Positions 36,955-44,586 of a stretch of 44,586 bases of DNA are shown here, piece after piece (position 1 is the stretch's first letter; each line of letters starts with the position of its first letter). The notes beneath the pieces are model-generated. The model had not been told where the DNA came from, did not search any database, and saw only the letters and a program-made list of their open reading frames with translations. A program made the position numbers and the translations under genes. Source of the stretch: Novosphingobium sp. (GTDB lineage: Bacteria; Pseudomonadota; Alphaproteobacteria; Sphingomonadales; Sphingomonadaceae); contig JAIVIY010000002.1 of NCBI GenBank assembly GCA_020200285.1, positions 1-44,586 of the forward strand, in the 5' to 3' direction.

Positions 36955-37107
36955 CCGGCGGCGCAGCCGTAACTTCTTTCGCAGTTGCAAAAAAACTATC
37001 CGCAATCCATGGGGACCGTTCGCGCAACTTTCGTCGCGTTTGCGGCACGTTGATTCGCGTTTGGTTACCGCGGCAACCATCTGCCGCGCTTGCGGACGGT
37101 GAGACGA

Positions 37108-42945
<5,838 letters not shown>

Positions 42946-42958
42946 CTCCGCAACCTCC

Positions 42959-43423
42959 TCAGCCCGTGGGTTCGCGCCGGCCCGCGGGCAGCCACAAGCC
43001 GAGGACCGCGCCAAAGACAGCGTGCGAGACGATCGTGATCCAATTGCGCGCCATCTCGAACCACGGGAACAGCGCGGTGAAGCCGTAGAAGTTGACCGCG
43101 TAGACCACCAGCCCGAAGACCGTGCCGAGCGCGAGCAGCGCGGCCCGCGAGAGCGCGAGGCGGCCGGCGATGAGCGCGAAGATCACCCCCAGCAACGCCG
43201 AGAGCGCGAAGTGGACGATCATCCCCACCGCGACGATCCCGGTGTCGAAAGTCGCTGGGGGCGGCAACACCTCGGGCCCGAGGACGATGGCGCCCATCAT
43301 CCGCGGCGGGCCCCACGGGCTGCCCCCGCCCACCGTGGCGACGAGGACCATCTCCATCATCACGAACACGAGCCCGGCGATCAGCCCGGCGACGATTGCG
43401 CGATTGAGCGGAACATTCGGCAT
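42959..43423 (-). CDS. Hypothetical membrane protein
   Basis: 154 aa: MPNVPLNRAIVAGLIAGLVFVMMEMVLVATVGGGSPWGPPRMMGAIVLG...; four predicted TM helices by eye. Confidence 0.75.
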   Translation of the reverse strand: MPNVPLNRAIVAGLIAGLVFVMMEMVLVATVGGGSPWGPPRMMGAIVLGPEVLPPPATFDTGIVAVGMIVHFALSALLGVIFALIAGRLALSRAALLALGTVFGLVVYAVNFYGFTALFPWFEMARNWITIVSHAVFGAVLGLWLPAGRREPTG

Positions 43424-43545
43424 CCTGATTTCTCCTTGTCATCATCCGTCTTGCCGGGGACTTCGCGATTCGAGGGGCGGCGGTTACATTCGCGCGATTT
43501 CCGAGGGCGTAACCCCGCGGCCTCGGGGAACGAAGTGAGGAGCGG

Positions 43546-44070
43546 ATGAAGCACCGGCCGGACCGGCTCGACGCGCTGATCGCGGACGCGCGCGCGGGCG
43601 ACCGGGCGGCGTACCGGGCGTTCCTCGCCGAGGCGGCGAAGCGGCTGCGCGGCTTCATCGCACGCCGGGCCGGCGCGCCGTGCGAGGTGGAGGACATCGT
43701 GCAGGAATGCCTGATCGCGCTGCATGAGAAGCGCGCCACGCTCGATCCCGCGCGGCCAGTGGGGCCGTGGATGTACGCGATCGCGCGCTACAAGCTGGCC
43801 GACCACCGACGGCGGCGGCGGCGCTTCCCCGAGGCCAGCGGCGAGCTGCCCGAGATCGCCGTCGCGGCCGACGAGCTCGCCGCGTCCGACGTCGCCGTGC
43901 TGCTCGACCGCCTGCCCGCCGCGCAGGCCCAGGCTATCCGGCTGACGCGGATCGAAGGCCTGACCGGCCGCGAGGCGAGCGAGCGTGTCGGCGTGCGGCT
44001 TTCGGCGATGAAGCTGCGGGTGCATCGCGGGATAGCGTCGCTGCGCAAGCTGGTGGATGCGGACAGATGA
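43546..44070 (+). CDS. ECF-family RNA polymerase sigma factor
   Basis: MKHRPDRLDALIADARAGDRAAYRAFLAEAAKRLRGFI...EVEDIVQECLIALHEKR...VGPWMYAIARYKLADHRRR...; sigma-2 and sigma-4 regions. Confidence 0.93.
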   Translation: MKHRPDRLDALIADARAGDRAAYRAFLAEAAKRLRGFIARRAGAPCEVEDIVQECLIALHEKRATLDPARPVGPWMYAIARYKLADHRRRRRRFPEASGELPEIAVAADELAASDVAVLLDRLPAAQAQAIRLTRIEGLTGREASERVGVRLSAMKLRVHRGIASLRKLVDADR

Positions 44071-44586
44071 GCACCACCGACGGATTGATCGATCGACTCG
44101 CGATCGAAAGCGCCCCCTTCCGCCGCCCGGCGCCTCTGCGCTTCGCCGCGATGGTGGCGGGCGCGGCAGTCATCGCCCTCGCGCTGCTCGCGCTGGCGCT
44201 TGGCCCCCCGCTCACCGCGCTGCCGCGAATCGGCGCGGCTCCGTACGTGATGAAGATATCCTTCGCCCTTTCGGTGATGCTCGCCGGGGCGACGGCCGCT
44301 TGGCGCGCGGCAATCCCTGGCCGGTCGACCGCGGGGGCGTTCGCGCTCCTGACCCTGCCGCTCGCGGCCGTGGCGGTGCTTGCCATGCTCGAGGCGGCGG
44401 TCGTCAGGCCCGCGTTCCCCGGCGCGACCTGGCTGCGCTGCCTCACCGCGATCGGCCTGCTGGCCCCGCCCGCCTTCATCGCCATTTCGCTCGCTCTGCG
44501 CCGGCTGGCTCCGACCCGGCTGCGTTTGTCAGGGTTCGTCGCGGGAATCGCCGCCGGCGGGATCGCCGCGAGCGCCTACGCACTCT
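44067..44586 (+). CDS. NrsF/DUF1109-like anti-sigma factor (partial)
   Basis: ATGA overlap with the sigma gene; MSTTDGLIDRLAIESAPFRRPAPLRFAAMVAGAAVIALALLALALG... with successive TM helices; runs off window. Confidence 0.82.
   Translation, partial: MSTTDGLIDRLAIESAPFRRPAPLRFAAMVAGAAVIALALLALALGPPLTALPRIGAAPYVMKISFALSVMLAGATAAWRAAIPGRSTAGAFALLTLPLAAVAVLAMLEAAVVRPAFPGATWLRCLTAIGLLAPPAFIAISLALRRLAPTRLRLSGFVAGIAAGGIAASAYAL

Noticed and set aside
37009-37053. 14-codon ORF MGTVRATFVAFAAR* upstream of gltB as a leader peptide
   Set aside because: No ribosome-binding site, no run of regulatory codons and no attenuator hairpin evident.

Overview
This is a high-GC alphaproteobacterial chromosomal window; protein content and repeats suggest Sphingomonadales (inference). 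It is mostly ordinary metabolic and envelope genes. Recognised genes include Xaa-Pro aminopeptidase (partial), oligopeptidase B, thioesterase, a 7TM GGDEF cyclase, alanine dehydrogenase, a FAD/Rieske oxidoreductase with a DUF2231 membrane partner, a TonB-dependent receptor, KefB-like antiporter, ribA, xth, lolA, rpmG, an S9 peptidase, phenylalanine hydroxylase, uppP, M13 peptidase, an MsbA-like ABC exporter, PHB depolymerase, a thiolase/MaoC/SDR/CMD cluster, part of an exosortase-A-type polysaccharide locus, gltB/gltD, and an ECF sigma factor with an NrsF-like anti-sigma. I did not find a convincing undescribed system. The most striking signal is a series of seven abrupt junctions between 10.1 and 41.5 kb where conserved protein segments are missing: glycosyltransferase/methyltransferase remnants, kefB, xth-ribA, lolA, an HCCA isomerase-uppP fusion, M13 peptidase and gltB-gltD. 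Several affected genes are normally essential, so collapsed or N-stripped assembly gaps are the leading explanation, with real deletions as the alternative. Other leads are a compact protein with a perfect metzincin HExxHxxGxxH motif, an unannotated 34-aa ORF coupled to an O-glycosylation ligase, and two large palindromic intergenic repeats. All family calls come from reading the translations by eye; no database search was run.
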